64,000 nt of DNA from Dyadobacter beijingensis DSM 21582 (GTDB lineage: Bacteria > Bacteroidota > Bacteroidia > Cytophagales > Spirosomataceae): NCBI RefSeq assembly GCF_000382205.1, contig NZ_KB907789.1, forward strand, positions 558,001-622,000, in the 5' to 3' direction. Both the position numbers and the translations under genes were made by a program. Position 1 is the first letter of the stretch, and each line of letters starts with the position of its first letter. The notes below the pieces were generated by a model, which made no database searches, was not told the DNA's origin, and was given only the letters and a program-made list of their open reading frames with translations. Below are positions 16,287 to 24,982 of this stretch, one piece after another.

Positions 16287-17378
16287 ATGAAAATCTTTGC
16301 CCAGATCTCACGAGTTGTAGTAGGATTACTTTTCATTTTCTCCGGAATCATCAAGCTGAACGACCCGATCGGGACGCAGTACAAGCTGGAAGAATATTTC
16401 GAGGTTTTCGCGGCCGACCTTCCTGCATGGCATGACTTCTTCATGGCACTCGTGCCGCTGGCGCTCTATTTTTCGGTATTCCTCTGTACGGCGGAAGTAG
16501 TGCTGGGCATTGCATTGCTGGTGGCCTACAAGCCCCGGACGATTTCCTGGCTTTTGCTGGCGATTATCGTCTTCTTCACCTTCCTGACATTTTATTCAGC
16601 CTATTTCAATAAGGTAACCGACTGCGGCTGCTTCGGCGCGGCGATCAAGCTTACGCCGTGGACGTCGTTCGGCAAGGATATTTTCCTGTTGATCCTGATC
16701 CTGGTGATTGTTTATTACCGGAAGAAGTTCAAATCCTACCCGACCGGCATCATCGTGGTGATCTCTACATTGGCTTCGCTGGGCGTCGCCGTGTATTCCC
16801 TGCGTCACCTGCCGATCGTGGATTTGCTGCCCTACAGGGTGGGCGCGAGCATTCCTGCGCAGATGAAACCTTCGGAGCCGCTGCGCTATCAATATATATT
16901 TGAAAAAGACGGCAAAACGCTCGAATATGAGCAATACCCGAGTGATACTACGTTGAAATTCAAGGAAATGGTCGTGCTGAATGAGGATGCCAAACCGAAA
17001 ATTACGGACTATAAAGTCTGGAACGATGCCGGCGATTTTACCGAAGGCACATTCCAGGGCAAGAAGCTGTTTCTCATCATCAAAAGCCTCACGGACATTA
17101 ACACAGCCGCATTGCCCGATATTAACAAACTGATCAATGCCGTGAAAGGCAAAGGCGTGGAACCCGTTATCCTTACCTCCGGCAACAGCGCGGACATCGA
17201 GAATTTCCTGTCCGAGCATCAGCTCACGGCTCCTTACTATTATGTGGATGCCACGGTTTTGAAAACCATTTCACGATCAAATCCTGGCCTTTGGTTGCTC
17301 AAAGACGGCGTGGTGAAAGGCAAATGGCATTATAACGACACGCCCGCAGCCGAAGAGGTGGTGGAGCTCGTGAAGTAA
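16287..17378 (+). CDS. BT_3928 family membrane protein (DoxX/MauE-like)
   Basis: A 363-residue protein with a DoxX/MauE-like membrane domain in its first half: helices at about residues 5-20, 48-72, 77-97 and 120-140, followed by further hydrophobic stretches. The IFSGIIKLNDPIGTQYK segment after helix 1 is characteristic of the family, and DCGCFG lies between later helices. The second half is a soluble thioredoxin-like region without a CxxC. MauE relatives handle disulfides or maturation of periplasmic enzymes; that role is only suggested here. It sits in a rightward run between DUF1599 and aroK. Confidence 0.72.
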   Translation: MKIFAQISRVVVGLLFIFSGIIKLNDPIGTQYKLEEYFEVFAADLPAWHDFFMALVPLALYFSVFLCTAEVVLGIALLVAYKPRTISWLLLAIIVFFTFLTFYSAYFNKVTDCGCFGAAIKLTPWTSFGKDIFLLILILVIVYYRKKFKSYPTGIIVVISTLASLGVAVYSLRHLPIVDLLPYRVGASIPAQMKPSEPLRYQYIFEKDGKTLEYEQYPSDTTLKFKEMVVLNEDAKPKITDYKVWNDAGDFTEGTFQGKKLFLIIKSLTDINTAALPDINKLINAVKGKGVEPVILTSGNSADIENFLSEHQLTAPYYYVDATVLKTISRSNPGLWLLKDGVVKGKWHYNDTPAAEEVVELVK

Positions 17379-17399
17379 TGTGACCGATTTTAAGATTTC

Positions 17400-17903
17400 A
17401 TGAAGAATATAATCCTCGTCGGAATGATGTCGTCCGGCAAAACCACGCTCGGTAAAAAGCTCGCGCGGGCATTGAATTACCAGTTTGTAGACCTCGACAA
17501 GCTGATCGAGAAAGACCAGGGAATGGAAATTTCCGCCATTTTCGCGCAGCGTGGCGAGCCCTATTTCCGGGAAGTAGAAAGCCGGATATTAAAAGAAACC
17601 GCATCGCAAAAAGGCATTGTGCTGGCATCCGGCGGCGGTACGCCCTGCTTTTTCGACAATATGCAGGTTATCCGTGAAATGGGCGTCAGTATTTTCCTCG
17701 ACGTTCCTGCCGAAGACCTGGCCCGCCGCATTGAAAACCACGGCAAAGACGACCGCCCCATTCTGTCCGGCGCGACATCGCTCGTGGAAACGCTTCGAAA
17801 CCGTATTACCGACCGGTTGCCGTTTTACACACAGGCCGATTTTACATTAAAAGGAGAAATAGACGTCGGACATTTACTCGAAGTCATTACCCCCTTGCTC
17901 TAA
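17400..17903 (+). CDS. aroK: Shikimate kinase
   Basis: The enzyme phosphorylates shikimate at O3 in the chorismate pathway. The 167-residue protein has the P-loop GMMSSGKTT at 8-16, the DLDKLIE shikimate-binding motif near 32, GEPYFREVE and the GGGTP motif near 78. A lid segment with DDRP near 118 follows. The length is typical. It begins 21 bp after the BT_3928 gene and is closed by a strong hairpin that overlaps its stop codon. Confidence 0.94.
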   Translation: MKNIILVGMMSSGKTTLGKKLARALNYQFVDLDKLIEKDQGMEISAIFAQRGEPYFREVESRILKETASQKGIVLASGGGTPCFFDNMQVIREMGVSIFLDVPAEDLARRIENHGKDDRPILSGATSLVETLRNRITDRLPFYTQADFTLKGEIDVGHLLEVITPLL

Positions 17904-17937
17904 ATGCAAAAACCTGCTCAGCGCAGGTTTTTGCATT
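17903..17937. terminator. Bidirectional terminator after aroK
   Basis: A perfect 15-bp stem (17903-17917 with 17923-17937) and 5-nt loop between the convergent aroK and porin genes. A- and T-runs within both arms suit termination in both directions. Confidence 0.88.
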
Positions 17938-17956
17938 ATAACCCAGTTCTGATACA

Positions 17957-19519
17957 TTAAAAGAACACCCCACCGGTTACCATCACGTTCACGGGCTTGT
18001 TTTTAATCGCTACCGAAGCATAGTCGTTCACATTGTTCAGGTAGTAGGGCGTATAGGCCGACTTGTAGGTCGTAAATGTCCCCGTCAAATCCACAAAAAA
18101 CCGGTCCGTACGTACGCCTACACCGGCGGATGCGAGGATTTTGCTGCGGTCGATCCCGTCCGTCTGACTGAGGTACGGATCGGAAATGTAGGCGCCGCCC
18201 AGGCGCGCCCGGAAGATATTCGCGCGGAACTCGCCTCCCAGGCGGAAATTGACCGCGTTTCGGAACGAGTCCTGGATATCCGCCTTGGTATTATCCTTGA
18301 AATCCTGGTTACCGGCACTGCTGAGGTAGCTCGTACGTACGCGCATCCCGCTGTAACCTACATATTCGATCGTAGCGGTGAGGAAACCTTTGTTCTGGAA
18401 CAAGACCGTAGCCCCTACATTACCCCGCAGCGGACCGATAAGGCTGTATTCGAAATCATTGGGCGCAATGGGGACCGTTGTGTACGGCGGTGTTATCAGG
18501 TTACCATCCGGGCCGGTCACTTTGCCATCGATATACCCGGCGGATACGCGCTGGCTGAATGTCTCCTTAATGGCGCTGAAAGTGGGGCTGATCACCGTTC
18601 CGCCCACCTGGAACATCGGGTTGAACTTGTAAATGGCCCCTAACGAGAAATTGAAGCCGCTTCCCCGGACGGTGAAGTCCTCGAACTGATCGATATAGGT
18701 AAGTTCGGGGCTATCGATATAATCGTCGCTGAATGTTGATGAATATTCGTACCGGATGCGGCTAAAACCGACATTACCGCCCAGGTAGAACTTATCATTC
18801 AGGTTACCGGCATAGGCGAATGTCCATTGTGAAACAGCACCTTTGGAAGTGAAACTACCCGTTTGGTCCACCACGCTATTCGCGTCTACGGCGCGGTACG
18901 GCGGGCCTGCGGACGTCGTTGGGTTAATGAGGTACATCTGGTAATAAGCGGCAGGAAGGCTGTAAGCGACAGCTCCGCCGGCAGCGCCGCTGTCGAAATC
19001 CTTTTCGAGATCGCTTACCGACGTTTTGGCGTTATTCACGCCTTCGATCACGTTATCGATATAAGCGCTGTTATTGTTCCTTCCGCCGTAATTATAGCCG
19101 TTTTGAAAAGATTGCTGGCGTGAGAACGACACCCCGAATGCGGAGCGCTTCCATTTGCGCTGGAAACCCGGCTGGCTGGCGAATACGACGGATGCCTGCG
19201 GGATGTTGAATAGCGATTTGTTGTCGCTCATGCTTTTGGTGGTCGTGCCCAGGTAATCGGCTTTCGTGTTCGCGAGCGACACCGCGGGGCTCAAAGAAAA
19301 CTCCGAGCGGGTATAAAAACCCAACCCGGCCGGGTTACCGAATATGGAACTTGGATCGCCACCGATGGAGGCGTGGTTGCCGCCCAACGCCTGGAAACGC
19401 GCGGAGCCTGTCTGGTTGATTTCCGAGTAGCGAAGCGCGTCGGTTGCATACTGGGCAAATGCGGCCGATGAAGTGAGCAGCGAAATGAGGAACGCTAATC
19501 CTGAGAGTGGTTTCGACAT
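17957..19519 (-). CDS. FadL/OmpP1-family outer membrane protein
   Basis: A 520-residue outer membrane beta-barrel with a Sec signal (cleavage after SSAAFAQ, about residue 23). The mature start DALRYSEINQTGSARFQALGGNHASIGGDPSSIFGNPAGLG is the plug-like motif typical of Bacteroidota FadL/TodX relatives. It precedes many amphipathic strands and ends in an aromatic residue (GGVFF), as barrels usually do. Family members pass hydrophobic compounds across the outer membrane; the cargo here is unknown. A candidate -7 element (TAATTTTG on the minus strand, 19570-19563) lies upstream. Confidence 0.82.
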   Translation of the reverse strand: MSKPLSGLAFLISLLTSSAAFAQYATDALRYSEINQTGSARFQALGGNHASIGGDPSSIFGNPAGLGFYTRSEFSLSPAVSLANTKADYLGTTTKSMSDNKSLFNIPQASVVFASQPGFQRKWKRSAFGVSFSRQQSFQNGYNYGGRNNNSAYIDNVIEGVNNAKTSVSDLEKDFDSGAAGGAVAYSLPAAYYQMYLINPTTSAGPPYRAVDANSVVDQTGSFTSKGAVSQWTFAYAGNLNDKFYLGGNVGFSRIRYEYSSTFSDDYIDSPELTYIDQFEDFTVRGSGFNFSLGAIYKFNPMFQVGGTVISPTFSAIKETFSQRVSAGYIDGKVTGPDGNLITPPYTTVPIAPNDFEYSLIGPLRGNVGATVLFQNKGFLTATIEYVGYSGMRVRTSYLSSAGNQDFKDNTKADIQDSFRNAVNFRLGGEFRANIFRARLGGAYISDPYLSQTDGIDRSKILASAGVGVRTDRFFVDLTGTFTTYKSAYTPYYLNNVNDYASVAIKNKPVNVMVTGGVFF

Positions 19520-19622
19520 GGCGGTTAGGACTTGTTTCAGTACAATGTAAACGAAAACCCTGCAAAATTATGACGTTTTGCAGGGTTCGGCGTGACTATC
19601 TCTTTTTCAGGACAATCGTAAA

Positions 19623-20894
19623 TTATCTTGGACCTCTTGAAGAACGGCTTGAACCGCCGCCGCCACCTCCGCCACCGGAAGGTGCGCTGTAACTTCTCGA
19701 AGGAGCGCTGTACGACGGCTGGCTGTAAGTCCGCGTCGGTGCGCTATATGATTCGCTTCTTGGGCTCGAATAGCTTCTGGTGCTCGGTGTGCTGTAATCA
19801 GACTGGCTTCTGGTTGGCGCGCTGTAAGTAGGTGCGCTGTAAGAAGAAGACGATCCTCTCGACGACCGGGGCGACGAATAATAGGTATTGTTGCCGGTAT
19901 TCGCATTGTCAGAAGAATAGTTGCTCGAATTCGCTGAACGCGGACGTGAATAGTAGGTATTGCTACCGCCATCCCCTACACCCCGTGAGCTGTAAGCGTC
20001 GGCATTGCCGCGTCCGTTCGAAACGGCTTCTCCACGGCCTGCGCCTCTGGCCGACCTGGGTGAAGAATAGGTATCACCCGAAATCACCCGGTTGCCGTCC
20101 CGCCCTACCCGCTCGCCTGAAGACGAACGGTTACGCGAAGAATTGACGAAATTGGAATTGTAGCGCTCGTTGCTGCTACGGCTTCCGCCTGCATCCACCA
20201 CGCGTGGGCCGTAGGTTCTTGCAATACCCCTTTCAGGATTGTTGATCACGATAACCGGACGACTGTAAGCCCAGGGCGAATATCCGTAACCTCCGTAGAA
20301 GCTGTCGTAGTAGCCGCCACCCCAGCCGTACATGCTGTTGTAGCCCCATGGATTGTATCCCCACGAATTGTAGCCGAACGGATCATACCCCCAGCTCAGC
20401 ATGCTGCCGTAGCTCCAGGGCGAATAGCCGAACATCGAACCATAGCCGAAACCGACATAGGGACGCATTCTCATACCGCCGTAACCGAAGTTCAGCGCAA
20501 GGCCTGCATAGCTGCCCGGCCAGAAAGAACCGAGGCCGCCATAATAAGGATTGTTGAGACTGGCAGAGTTATAGCCGTCCACGAACCCGGCATTGTAGCC
20601 GACATCCGTCGAAACCTGGCGTTTGACAGCGCGTGACGAAAGGTAATTTTCATCGTAGTAATCGGCTGTACCTTCTTCCGAATACTTGCCGGTGTAGGCG
20701 TAATCTGGATTATCCAGGCGGGTTACTTCCTGATCTCCACCGCGATCGGCCAATACGAGGCCTCCGCCGGAGCTGCCCCCGTAGAGATCGTCATTGCTTC
20801 CGCCGGAACGTGATGCATATTGATTCGAAGTACATCCCCAAGCTCCCAACAGCACCAGCAAAGACAAATATTTTGCTTTATTGAACATACTCAT
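19623..20894 (-). CDS. Low-complexity lipoprotein rich in Gly, Tyr and Ser
   Basis: A 423-residue predicted lipoprotein: MSMFNKAKYLSLLVLLGAWGC has a lipobox-like end with Cys21 as the lipidation site. Residues about 110-220 consist of repeats built on GYG, GYNPWGYNS and YSPWxYG. Residues about 330-405 consist of SYSAPTRS/YSSPRS-type repeats, and the C-terminus holds a run of eight glycines before SSRSSRGPR. No enzymatic domain is visible. The make-up recalls cell-surface or adhesive structural proteins, but function is unknown. DNA repeats in the gene make it prone to length change. Confidence 0.78.
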   Translation of the reverse strand: MSMFNKAKYLSLLVLLGAWGCTSNQYASRSGGSNDDLYGGSSGGGLVLADRGGDQEVTRLDNPDYAYTGKYSEEGTADYYDENYLSSRAVKRQVSTDVGYNAGFVDGYNSASLNNPYYGGLGSFWPGSYAGLALNFGYGGMRMRPYVGFGYGSMFGYSPWSYGSMLSWGYDPFGYNSWGYNPWGYNSMYGWGGGYYDSFYGGYGYSPWAYSRPVIVINNPERGIARTYGPRVVDAGGSRSSNERYNSNFVNSSRNRSSSGERVGRDGNRVISGDTYSSPRSARGAGRGEAVSNGRGNADAYSSRGVGDGGSNTYYSRPRSANSSNYSSDNANTGNNTYYSSPRSSRGSSSSYSAPTYSAPTRSQSDYSTPSTRSYSSPRSESYSAPTRTYSQPSYSAPSRSYSAPSGGGGGGGGSSRSSRGPR

Positions 20895-21001
20895 GGCTTT
20901 TAAGGATTAAAAGTTTGTTGCTAATATAGGTAAAAAAGGCATTCCCTCTGTGAAGTAAACGACCGTAACTATACATTAATTCCAAAGTTAACATAAAAAA
21001 C

Positions 21002-21009
21002 TATCTTTG
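21002..21009 (+). promoter_or_regulatory. Candidate -7 element for proS
   Basis: TATCTTTG fits TAnnTTTG and lies 68 bp before the proS ATG. A TTG box is not found at the usual spacing, though the region upstream is A/T-rich. Confidence 0.4.
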
Positions 21010-21077
21010 CAACTCCCTTGAAAAACAGGTCAGGATTAACGTAATACTCCATTTCAATTCCAAAATAATACAAAGTA

Positions 21078-22553
21078 ATGAGTAAAGCCTTGCCAACCCG
21101 AAGTGAAAACTACTCCGAATGGTACAATGAATTAGTGAAACGCGCCGACCTGGCCGAAAACTCGCCGGTAAGAGGCTGTATGGTGATTAAACCGTACGGA
21201 TACTCTATCTGGGAAAAAATGCAGCGCGCGCTGGATGATATGTTCAAGGAAACCGGCCACACCAATGCCTACTTCCCGCTTTTCATCCCGAAATCGTACC
21301 TGAGCAAGGAGGCCTCACATGTGGAAGGTTTTGCCAAGGAATGCGCCGTAGTGACGCATTACCGCCTCAAAAACGACCCGAACGGCAAAGGCGTGATCGT
21401 CGACCCGGAAGCAAAGCTCGAAGAAGAACTGATCGTGCGCCCGACATCGGAAACGGTGATCTGGAGTACTTATAAAAACTGGATCCAGTCGTACCGCGAC
21501 CTGCCGTTGCTCATTAACCAATGGGCCAACGTCGTGCGCTGGGAAATGCGTACGCGCCTGTTCCTGCGTACGGCCGAATTCCTCTGGCAAGAAGGTCACA
21601 CCGCGCACGCCACCGCTCAGGAAGCCATTGCCGAAACGAAGCAAATGCTCGAAGTATACGCGCAGTTTGCCGAAGAATGGATGGCCGTACCGGTGATCAA
21701 AGGTGTAAAAACGCCTAACGAACGGTTTGCCGGTGCCGAAGATACTTACTGCATCGAAGCGATGATGCAGGATGGCAAGGCATTGCAGGCAGGTACTTCC
21801 CACTTCCTGGGCCAGAACTTCGCGACTGCATTCGATGTGAAATTCCAGGATAAGGAAGGAAAGCTGGATTACGTTTGGGGAACTTCCTGGGGCGTAAGCA
21901 CCCGTCTGATGGGCGCGCTCATTATGGCCCATTCCGACGACGCAGGCCTCGTATTGCCTCCGAAACTGGCGCCTATCCAGGTCGTGATCGTGCCGATTTA
22001 CCGCAACGACGAGCAGCTGGCTCAGATTTCCGAAAAAGTGGGCGAAATCATGAAAGCGCTCAAACAACTGGGTATCAGCGTAAAATACGACAGCAGTGAC
22101 ACTGCGAAACCGGGCTTCAAATTTGCCGAATATGAACTGAAAGGTGTTCCCGTCAGGCTCGCGATGGGTGGCCGCGACCTCGAAAACGGCACCGTGGAAG
22201 TAGCCCGCCGCGATACCAAAACGAAGGAAACGGTTTCAATCGAAGGCATTGCGCAATATGTACGGAACCTGCTCGACGACATTCAGGAATCCATTTACAA
22301 AAAGGCGCTGACATTCCGCGAGGAGAATACCTATAAAGTCGATTCGTTCGAAGAATTCAACAATATCCTCGATACCAAAGGCGGGTTCATCCTCGCCCAT
22401 TGGGATGGCACGTCCGAAACCGAAGAGAAGATCAAGGAAGAAACCAAAGCGACGATCCGCTGCATTCCTTTGAACCAGGAAGCGGAAGAAGGCGTCTGCA
22501 TTTACTCGGGCAAACCTTCGAAAGGCCGCGTTGTTTTTGCGCGGGCATACTAA
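21078..22553 (+). CDS. proS: Prolyl-tRNA synthetase (archaeal/eukaryotic-like form)
   Basis: This class II synthetase charges tRNA-Pro. The 491-residue length, the absence of the editing insertion and the start (SENYSEWYNELVKRADLAE) mark the archaeal/eukaryotic-like type 3 form. Motif 1 is near FIPKSYLSKEASHVEGF, motif 2 around RWEMRTRLFLRTAEFLWQEGHTAH, and motif 3 contains GTSWGVSTRLMGALIMAHSD. The C-terminal anticodon-binding domain and a short terminal domain ending in Tyr (VVFARAY) follow, as expected for this form. A strong terminator lies 13 bp after the stop. Confidence 0.96.
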   Translation: MSKALPTRSENYSEWYNELVKRADLAENSPVRGCMVIKPYGYSIWEKMQRALDDMFKETGHTNAYFPLFIPKSYLSKEASHVEGFAKECAVVTHYRLKNDPNGKGVIVDPEAKLEEELIVRPTSETVIWSTYKNWIQSYRDLPLLINQWANVVRWEMRTRLFLRTAEFLWQEGHTAHATAQEAIAETKQMLEVYAQFAEEWMAVPVIKGVKTPNERFAGAEDTYCIEAMMQDGKALQAGTSHFLGQNFATAFDVKFQDKEGKLDYVWGTSWGVSTRLMGALIMAHSDDAGLVLPPKLAPIQVVIVPIYRNDEQLAQISEKVGEIMKALKQLGISVKYDSSDTAKPGFKFAEYELKGVPVRLAMGGRDLENGTVEVARRDTKTKETVSIEGIAQYVRNLLDDIQESIYKKALTFREENTYKVDSFEEFNNILDTKGGFILAHWDGTSETEEKIKEETKATIRCIPLNQEAEEGVCIYSGKPSKGRVVFARAY

Positions 22554-22566
22554 TTTTCATTTCCAC

Positions 22567-22599
22567 GCATCCGCGGATAGCTTCCGCGGATGCTTTTTT
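22567..22599 (+). terminator. proS terminator
   Basis: An 11-bp perfect GC-rich stem (22567-22577 with 22583-22593) with a 5-nt loop is followed by a run of T residues. Confidence 0.9.
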
Positions 22600-22619
22600 A
22601 AACATCTAAATATAGAACT

Positions 22620-23048
22620 ATGAGTCAGGCAAAAGCTGGTGACAAAGTGCTGGTACATTATAAAGGTACCCTACCGGACGGACAACTTTTTGATTCTTCC
22701 GAAGGACGTGAGCCTTTGAGCTTTACGCTGGGCAGCGGGCAGGTAATCAAAGGATTCGACGATGGTGTGACCGGCATGGCGATCGGTGACAGGAAGACCA
22801 TTAATATCCCTAATGCAGAAGCATACGGCCCGGTAAATGATGAAATGATTATCCAGTTTGACCGTGCGCAAATCCCTGCCGACATTCCTTTGGAAGTAGG
22901 CGGCACCTTGAATATGCATCAGGACGGCGGCCAGGTGATCCCGGTCGTGGTGAGAGAAGTGACCGACGCTTACGTGGTATTGGACGCTAACCACCCGCTG
23001 GCAGGTCAGGACCTGATTTTCGAATTGGAACTGGTAGGTATCAGCTAA
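22620..23048 (+). CDS. FKBP-type peptidyl-prolyl isomerase, SlyD-like
   Basis: A 142-residue FKBP-type prolyl isomerase/chaperone. The N-terminal part has VLVHYKGTLPDGQLFDSS and PLSFTLGSGQVIKGFDDGVTGM, the FKBP active-site strands. An insert-in-flap chaperone domain follows (about residues 70-120), then the returning NHPLAGQDLIFELELV strand, which is the SlyD arrangement. It lacks the His-rich metal tail of E. coli SlyD. No signal peptide is present, so it is cytosolic. Confidence 0.9.
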   Translation: MSQAKAGDKVLVHYKGTLPDGQLFDSSEGREPLSFTLGSGQVIKGFDDGVTGMAIGDRKTINIPNAEAYGPVNDEMIIQFDRAQIPADIPLEVGGTLNMHQDGGQVIPVVVREVTDAYVVLDANHPLAGQDLIFELELVGIS

Positions 23049-23069
23049 TCGGGATATTTGAAATTAATG

Positions 23070-23107
23070 AAAGGGCCGGCGACTGGTAAAACAGTTGCCG
23101 GCCCTTT
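23070..23107. terminator. Bidirectional terminator
   Basis: The stem pairs 23070-23080 with 23097-23107, extended inward by four further pairs, one G-U wobble. A- and T-runs flank it. It separates the convergent FKBP and AlbA-domain genes. Confidence 0.87.
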
Positions 23108-23737
23108 TTATTCTGTCCATTTCAGGCTGAAACTTTCGGGTTTGCCTTTGGATATTTTAAGCAAAATCTGCCGCTCGGCAAGGTCTTGCAGCATTCGTTC
23201 GGCCCGTTTTTCAGATACATTGATGATCCTGGAAAATACCTTGGCCGTCACCGAATCAGTTTCTTTTAAATAGGTGATCAGGGTCTTTACGTGGCGGGTC
23301 GCGAGCAGTTTTTCGGTTTCAGCATCGGTACCGTTGTAAAGCAGCAGCCTCGGAATGGGCATACTTTTGTCCTTCACACGAATGTAGATAATCCGATCGC
23401 CCTTCTCGTTCAATGCGTGGTGCGGCTTATTATCGCTTTCGCCGACCGTCACCCACAATACCAGCTTGCTATCCAGGTTCTCCGATTTGATCTGCACTGT
23501 CAATTCCGGCTCAATCAGCTTCACGAGCGCTTTTTCCAGCTTCTGCAATTCCCGCAGCTCCGACTGCACGCCCAGCACAGCCCCGTGGTCCGCCACGCCG
23601 ATCAGCAGGTTCCCCCCCGACGTGTTGGCAAACGACACGATCGTTTTGGCAATTTTGAAAGGGCTGTCCACCGTTCTTTTGAACTCGGTAGTAAGCCCCT
23701 CCCCTTCCTTAATTAATTGAATGATACTTCTATTCAT
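23108..23737 (-). CDS. AlbA/Schlafen-type ATP-binding domain protein with winged helix
   Basis: A 209-residue protein. The N-terminal AlbA_2 (Schlafen AlbA) domain is marked by GEGLTTEFKR, IAKTIVSFANTSGGNLLIGV and IIYIRVKDKSMP. A C-terminal winged-helix-like region (about 160-200) resembles a DNA-binding domain. Such proteins are usually annotated as putative regulators; the ligand and targets are unknown. It starts 4 bp after dprA ends, so the two are likely co-transcribed leftward. Confidence 0.8.
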   Translation of the reverse strand: MNRSIIQLIKEGEGLTTEFKRTVDSPFKIAKTIVSFANTSGGNLLIGVADHGAVLGVQSELRELQKLEKALVKLIEPELTVQIKSENLDSKLVLWVTVGESDNKPHHALNEKGDRIIYIRVKDKSMPIPRLLLYNGTDAETEKLLATRHVKTLITYLKETDSVTAKVFSRIINVSEKRAERMLQDLAERQILLKISKGKPESFSLKWTE

Positions 23738-23741
23738 GCAT

Positions 23742-24875
23742 TTAAATCAACCCATATTTCTTACCCGGCATCGAGCGCACCATTCCCTGAAATTCGAGGT
23801 TCAGCAGCAACGTCGCCAGCCGGTTCAGGTGAATGCCCGATTGCCAGGCCAGCTCGTCGATCTGCATCGCGCCGCTTTGTTTCAGTAATGAAAGCACCTG
23901 CCCTTCGTCCTGCGTGAAGCCCTCAAAGGACATCGGAGGAAGGTCTGCCGCAGCGGTAGCAGCAGCAGTAACGTCCGGTATACCAGGCGCCCATCCCATC
24001 GCATCGGCCAGGTCGGCTACCGAAGTGAATATCGCCGCCTTATTATCGCGGATCAGGAAGTTACACCCTTCCGACTGCGGATCGTTGATCGCCCCGGGAA
24101 CCGCGAACACATCCCGGTGATAGTTCTGGGCAAACTCCACGGTGATGAGGCTCCCGCCCGTCCGCGCCGATTCCACTACGATGGTAACATCACTCAGCCC
24201 CGCAATAATTCGGTTCCGGGCCGGAAATCTCATAAAATCGGGTTTGGTGCCCAATGCATTTTCCGTCACGATCCCTCCGTTCTCCTGCATTTCAAATGCC
24301 GTGCGCTGATGCACAGCGGGATATATCACATCGAGGCCGCTCGCCATTACGCCAAGTGTGGCGAGGTTGTTCCTGAGACAATGCCGGTGTGCAGTGATAT
24401 CCACACCATAAGCCAGCCCGCTCACCACGAGCGGCTGGTAAGGAACCAGGTCCCGGATGATCTGTTCGGTTACCGACTTGCCGTATTCGCTGATTTTGCG
24501 GGTGCCCACAATGCCCACCGTGCGTGGCCAGTTGAAGTCCGTATTGCCTTTCGCGTACAATGCAATGGGCGCGTCGTAGAGCGGGCGCAGACGTGAGGGG
24601 TAGCCATTATCCGTAAAAAAAAGCAGCTCCGCGCCGAACTTACGGCAGTTGACAAGCTCTTTTTCAGCGATTTCCAATGTGTTTTTACCTAAAACAGCCT
24701 TCACGATCTTGTCGCCGATACCGGGTACTTTGATAAGCTTTCTGTAATCGGATTGAAACACCTGGGTAGCGCTGCCGCAGTAGCTGATGAGCTGCCGGAT
24801 GGTTACCGCGCCGATGCCGGGCGTATGCATGAGCGCGAGGATGCAGATTTTCTCTGCGTCGGAGATAGGTTGCAT
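23742..24875 (-). CDS. dprA: DNA-processing protein DprA
   Basis: DprA binds incoming single-stranded DNA and loads RecA during natural transformation. The 377-residue protein has an N-terminal helix-hairpin-helix/SAM-like part (LMHTPGIGAVTIRQLI, VPGIGDKIVKAVLG) and the Rossmann domain with GIVGTRKISEYG, SGLAYGVDITAH and NRIIAGLSD. A C-terminal winged helix lies at about 315-377. ATG 24875 (MQPISDAEK) fits the family; the frame continues 30 codons upstream but without family-like sequence. It is divergent from the GH13 gene. Confidence 0.92.
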   Translation of the reverse strand: MQPISDAEKICILALMHTPGIGAVTIRQLISYCGSATQVFQSDYRKLIKVPGIGDKIVKAVLGKNTLEIAEKELVNCRKFGAELLFFTDNGYPSRLRPLYDAPIALYAKGNTDFNWPRTVGIVGTRKISEYGKSVTEQIIRDLVPYQPLVVSGLAYGVDITAHRHCLRNNLATLGVMASGLDVIYPAVHQRTAFEMQENGGIVTENALGTKPDFMRFPARNRIIAGLSDVTIVVESARTGGSLITVEFAQNYHRDVFAVPGAINDPQSEGCNFLIRDNKAAIFTSVADLADAMGWAPGIPDVTAAATAAADLPPMSFEGFTQDEGQVLSLLKQSGAMQIDELAWQSGIHLNRLATLLLNLEFQGMVRSMPGKKYGLI

Positions 24876-24982
24876 GATATAGTGTGTTGGTTGAGTTTTA
24901 GGGTGCTCGTAAACGCTGGCATACATTTCGCATATACGTTTCCAGAACATTTCAAAAATAAACAATTATCTGAAAACCATAT

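Noticed and set aside
23108..24875. Defence or competence island suggested by the AlbA-domain protein and dprA
   Set aside because: No nuclease, toxin, ATPase or recombinase is associated, and dprA is a common chromosomal gene. The base composition is like that of the neighbours.
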